Source: Sphingomonadales bacterium
GTDB taxonomy: Bacteria > Pseudomonadota > Alphaproteobacteria > Sphingomonadales > Sphingomonadaceae
Length of the DNA: 7,828 nucleotides
NCBI GenBank assembly: GCA_017304125.1
Contig: JAFKLV010000066.1
Coordinates: 1-7,828 of the forward strand
Reading direction: 5' to 3'
The notes under the pieces are model-generated. The model was not told the origin of the DNA. It saw only the letters and a program-made list of their open reading frames with translations, and did no database searches. Position 1 is the stretch's first letter, and each line of letters begins with the position of its first letter. This document shows positions 5,762 through 7,828 of the stretch, one piece after another. A program made the translations under genes and the position numbers.

Positions 5762-6010
5762 ATGATGATGATGCTGGCAATCGCGGTTTTCGGGGCAACC
5801 TTGGGCGTGGCGAGCTATGCCATTGCCGGCACGGTCGGGCCGAATGTCGACAAGATCCGGCTGGCGCTGGCAGGCCGTTCGCCGCTGGCGATGATGCCGG
5901 CGGTAATGCCGGTGCGGGGCACGCACCGGCTTCCGGTCAGGCGCCGGGCGGCGTCGGCGCCGCTGCGGCCGGCTGCACCCCGGATTGCCCAGTTGCGCGC
6001 AGCCGCCTGA
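5762..6010 (+). CDS. small basic membrane protein, probably LexA-regulated; unknown family
   Basis: I do not recognise this 82-residue protein. It opens with four methionines, then one hydrophobic segment at about residues 5-23 (LAIAVFGATLGVASYAIAG), with no charge before it. The rest is basic and Ala/Pro/Arg-rich: ten Arg, one Lys, one Asp and no Glu. Under the positive-inside rule the tail would face the cytoplasm; an AIA-G site at 20-23 leaves a cleaved signal possible. A perfect AGGAGG lies at 5751-5756, and third codon positions are mostly G or C, both supporting real coding. The ATG at 5657 would place promoter elements inside the gene, so 5762 (or 5765) is preferred. Three LexA-type boxes precede it. 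The last 74 bases overlap the pssA 3' end on the other strand. Caulobacter SidA and DidA are functional parallels only. Confidence 0.72.
   Translation: MMMMLAIAVFGATLGVASYAIAGTVGPNVDKIRLALAGRSPLAMMPAVMPVRGTHRLPVRRRAASAPLRPAAPRIAQLRAAA
5908..5930 (-). terminator. hairpin just after pssA, possible transcript end
   Basis: GCCGGTGCG (5908-5916) and CGCACCGGC (5922-5930) form a perfect 9-bp stem with a 5-base loop. On the minus strand it begins seven bases after the pssA stop, the usual place for a terminator, but no T-run follows, so it may be a Rho-dependent end or a stabilising hairpin. It also lies inside the small plus-strand gene, at codons 49-57, where its presence may be partly a result of codon choice. 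Confidence 0.35.
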
Positions 6011-6743
6011 CGCGATTGTAGCTGGCGATGCTGAACGGCAGCGTCAGCAGATAGACGAGGCACAGCGCAGAGGCGCTGTGCCACGGCGCGGATACCGCCG
6101 CCGCGCCGAACACCACCACCACCGCCAGCGCCTCGAAGCGGATGTTGCGCCGCAGCCGGAGCGATCCCCAGGAATAGGTCGCGAGGCTCGACACCATCAG
6201 CAGCGCGACCAGCGCGGTCCACGGCGCGACGACGAATGGCGAGCGCAAGATCGTTTCGCCGCTCCAGAACCACAGGAACATCGGCAACAGCGCCAGCCCC
6301 GCCCCGGCGGGCGCGGGCACCCCGGTGAGGAAGCCGGCGGATTTATGCGGCTGTTCGGTCACGTCGATATTGGCGTTGAACCGAGCGAGGCGCAGCGCGC
6401 AGAACACCGCGAACATCAGCGCCGCGGCCCAGCCAAACCGCGGCAGTGCGGAGAGCGACCAGAGGTAGAGGATCAGCGCCGGCGAAACGCCGAACGAAAT
6501 CGCATCGGCGAGCGAATCGAGCTCGGCACCGAACCGGCTCTGCCCGCGCACCATACGCGCGATGCGCCCGTCGAGCCCGTCGAGCACACCGGCGAGCAGC
6601 ACCATCGCCACCGCCAGTTCCCACCAGCCGGCGATCGCGAAGCGGATCCCCGAGAGCCCGGCGCACAGCCCGAGCGCGGTCACCGCATTGGGCAGCACCG
6701 CGCGCAATGGCAGGCCGACCCGGCGGCGCGGCGGTCGCGTCAT
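5937..6743 (-). CDS. pssA: CDP-diacylglycerol--serine O-phosphatidyltransferase (phosphatidylserine synthase)
   Basis: This membrane enzyme of the CDP-alcohol phosphatidyltransferase family joins CDP-diacylglycerol and serine to make phosphatidylserine, the substrate of the neighbouring Psd. The 268 residues carry the complete family motif: D55-x2-D58-G59-x2-A62-R63-x8-G72-x3-D76-x3-D80, whose aspartates bind metal and act in catalysis. The adjoining SFGVSPALILY stretch (83-93) and the later FLTGVPAPAGAG segment (138-149) are typical of the serine-specific branch. Several hydrophobic segments are visible, and the last ~20 residues form an Ala/Pro tail. The ATG at 6743 follows GGGAG at 6750-6754. 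The gene lies 28 bases after psd and is surely in its operon. Its 3' end overlaps the convergent small gene within the tail-coding part. Confidence 0.95.
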   Translation of the reverse strand: MTRPPRRRVGLPLRAVLPNAVTALGLCAGLSGIRFAIAGWWELAVAMVLLAGVLDGLDGRIARMVRGQSRFGAELDSLADAISFGVSPALILYLWSLSALPRFGWAAALMFAVFCALRLARFNANIDVTEQPHKSAGFLTGVPAPAGAGLALLPMFLWFWSGETILRSPFVVAPWTALVALLMVSSLATYSWGSLRLRRNIRFEALAVVVVFGAAAVSAPWHSASALCLVYLLTLPFSIASYNRVRRLRATGQSGVQPAAAAPTPPGA

Positions 6744-6771
6744 CCGACGCTCCCGACGATCAGAAGGCGAA

Positions 6772-7509
6772 TCATTGTGCGGTGCCGCTGACCGGCTGCC
6801 CGCCGAACCGTCCGATGATCGTTTCCCCGGCGACCGAACGCTGGCCGAGCGCCACCTGCGGCGCGCAGCCTTCGGGCAGGAACACGTCGACGCGGCTGCC
6901 GAAGCGAATCAACCCGACACGCTGGCCGACGGCAACGATATCGCCGACGCGCGCGAAGCCGACGATGCGGCGCGCAACCAGCCCGGCGATCTGGGTGAAG
7001 CCGACGCGGCGCCCGTCAAATCCCTCGACCACGAAATGCTGGCGCTCATTGTCCTCGGACGCCTTGTCGAGATCGGCATTGAGGAATTTACCAGAGATAT
7101 AAACAACTTGCTTGATCGTTCCGGCGATCGGGGCACGATTGATATGGACGTCGAACACCGACATGAAGATCGAGACGCGGACCATCGGCTCGGTGCCGAG
7201 TTCGCCGGTCAGCTCGCGCGGCACGGGGACGCGCTCGATCATCGTCACCAGCCCGTCGGCCGGCGCGATCACCAGATCCTCGCCGCGCGGCGTGGTGCGC
7301 ACCGGATCGCGGAAGAACGCGGCAACCCACACCGTCAGCCCCAGCATCGGCCAGAAGAAGATGTTGGACGCGATCGTCAGCAACAGGGTGAGGCCAAACG
7401 CAATGGCGACGAACTTCTGCCCTTCGGGATGAACCGCGGGAAAGCGCCATTTGACGGTTGTTGTTGTGGGAAGGCCGCCCGGGCCGTCCGATTTATCGAG
7501 CGATGACAT
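6772..7509 (-). CDS. psd: phosphatidylserine decarboxylase, short (type A) form, proenzyme
   Basis: This pyruvoyl-dependent membrane-associated enzyme decarboxylates phosphatidylserine to phosphatidylethanolamine. It is 245 residues, the length of the compact form found in many alphaproteobacteria. A hydrophobic segment spans about 33-66, followed by FFRDP at 65-69. The APADG motif at 82-86 holds D85, and SVFDVHINRAPIAG at 117-130 holds H122. The self-cleavage site is G204-S205 in IRFGSR, giving a beta chain of 204 residues and an alpha chain of 41, with the pyruvoyl group from S205. The ATG at 7509 has no clear Shine-Dalgarno, and a possible -10 lies only six bases before it. The gene heads the psd-pssA pair and is divergent from icd. 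Confidence 0.95.
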   Translation of the reverse strand: MSSLDKSDGPGGLPTTTTVKWRFPAVHPEGQKFVAIAFGLTLLLTIASNIFFWPMLGLTVWVAAFFRDPVRTTPRGEDLVIAPADGLVTMIERVPVPRELTGELGTEPMVRVSIFMSVFDVHINRAPIAGTIKQVVYISGKFLNADLDKASEDNERQHFVVEGFDGRRVGFTQIAGLVARRIVGFARVGDIVAVGQRVGLIRFGSRVDVFLPEGCAPQVALGQRSVAGETIIGRFGGQPVSGTAQ

Positions 7510-7515
7510 CGGCGC

Positions 7516-7544
7516 TGTCTAGCGATGTGGCGTGACGCATACAA
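7516..7544 (-). promoter_or_regulatory. candidate psd promoter, possibly giving a leaderless mRNA
   Basis: On the minus strand TTGTAT (7539-7544) and TAGACA (7516-7521) are 17 bases apart, and only six bases separate TAGACA from the psd ATG, so transcription could begin at the start codon. The hexamers match consensus only partly, so this is a tentative call supported by the missing ribosome-binding site. Confidence 0.3.
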
Positions 7545-7554
7545 CGCGCAACGG

Positions 7555-7583
7555 TTGATCCCCCGCGCCCTTCCTCCTATCGG
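7555..7583 (+). promoter_or_regulatory. candidate icd promoter
   Basis: TTGATC (7555-7560) and TATCGG (7578-7583) are separated by 17 bases, with a start expected near 7590 and a leader of about 26 bases. The first four bases of the -35 and first three of the -10 match sigma-70 consensus. It lies in the 106-base gap between the divergent psd and icd genes and is the best plus-strand candidate there. Confidence 0.4.
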
Positions 7584-7615
7584 CACGCCAAACCTCCCTA
7601 TCTAAGGAAGCGCAC

Positions 7616-7828
7616 ATGGCGAAGATCAAGGTGAAGACGCCCGTCGTGGAGATCGACGGCGACGAAATGACTCGGATCATCTGGGAATGGATCCGCGAGC
7701 GCCTGATCAAGCCGTATCTCGATATCGATCTCGATTATTACGACCTCGGCGTCGAGCATCGCGACGCGACCAACGATCAGGTGACGATCGACAGCGCGCA
7801 TGCCACCCAGAAGTACGGTGTCGCGGTG
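7616..7828 (+). CDS. icd: NADP-dependent isocitrate dehydrogenase, N-terminal part (cut by window edge)
   Basis: This cytosolic TCA-cycle enzyme oxidatively decarboxylates isocitrate to 2-oxoglutarate and makes NADPH. The first 71 residues are present; the family's full length is about 400. The N-terminus KVKTPVVEIDGDEMTRIIW (5-23) and the TIDSAHATQKYGVAV end (57-71) are hallmarks of the dimeric eukaryote-like class of NADP-IDH that is usual in alphaproteobacteria, not the E. coli-type enzyme. The ATG at 7616 follows AAGGAAG at 7604-7610 with normal spacing. It is transcribed away from psd. The reading frame is intact up to the window edge. Confidence 0.96.
   Translation, partial: MAKIKVKTPVVEIDGDEMTRIIWEWIRERLIKPYLDIDLDYYDLGVEHRDATNDQVTIDSAHATQKYGVAV

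Noticed and set aside
5762..5773. ATGATGATGATG as a possible slippage repeat controlling phase variation
   Set aside because: It is in-frame triplets, so changes in copy number would only alter the number of methionines, not the reading frame.
5985..7506. Long plus-strand open frames opposite pssA and psd (268 and 314 codons)
   Set aside because: They mirror conserved genes on the minus strand and have His/Arg/Asp/Glu-rich low-complexity products typical of antisense shadows.
1..7828. CRISPR array, tRNA or rRNA, insertion sequence, prophage or defence genes
   Set aside because: No regularly spaced repeats, cloverleaf-like sequences, transposase-like frames or target duplications were seen; apart from the small SOS-type gene all coding regions are core housekeeping genes.

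Overview
The window looks like a core chromosomal region of an alphaproteobacterium, most likely a sphingomonad (Sphingomonas or a close relative). The evidence is high GC with GC-rich third codon positions, a eukaryote-type NADP-isocitrate dehydrogenase, the cluster rpsB-tsf / pyrH-frr-uppS-cdsA-dxr, the psd-pssA pair, and LexA-type boxes of the alphaproteobacterial form GAAC-N7-GAAC. The genus is an inference from style and gene order, not from a search.

Nine of the eleven genes run on the minus strand. In transcription order they form three blocks. (1) psd-pssA (7509 to 5937) makes phosphatidylserine and decarboxylates it to phosphatidylethanolamine. (2) rpsB-tsf (5459 to 3603) encodes ribosomal protein S2 and elongation factor Ts; it has a strong candidate promoter and leader upstream, a long GC hairpin between the genes, and an intrinsic terminator after tsf. 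(3) pyrH-frr-uppS-cdsA-dxr (3358 to beyond position 1) encodes UMP kinase, ribosome recycling factor, undecaprenyl-diphosphate synthase, CDP-diacylglycerol synthase and DXP reductoisomerase; genes touch or overlap by 1-4 bases at three of four junctions. The block links nucleotide supply, translation, isoprenoid and lipid-carrier synthesis and phospholipid precursors: cdsA supplies the CDP-diacylglycerol used by pssA, and dxr feeds the isoprenoid pathway used by uppS. On the plus strand, icd starts at 7616, divergent from psd, and is cut by the right edge; dxr is cut by the left edge.

The most interesting region is the gap between pssA and rpsB (5460-5936). Here a small plus-strand gene (5762-6010, 82 residues) has a perfect AGGAGG ribosome-binding site, one N-terminal membrane segment and a strongly basic tail. 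Its promoter region holds three perfect GAAC-N7-GAAC elements within 75 bases (5667-5681, 5701-5715, 5726-5740), around a perfect TTGACA -35 element. This is the layout expected of a tightly LexA-repressed, DNA-damage-induced small membrane protein. Its role may be comparable to the SOS division inhibitors SidA and DidA of Caulobacter, although I see no sequence basis for homology. I found no tRNA, rRNA, CRISPR array or insertion sequence.
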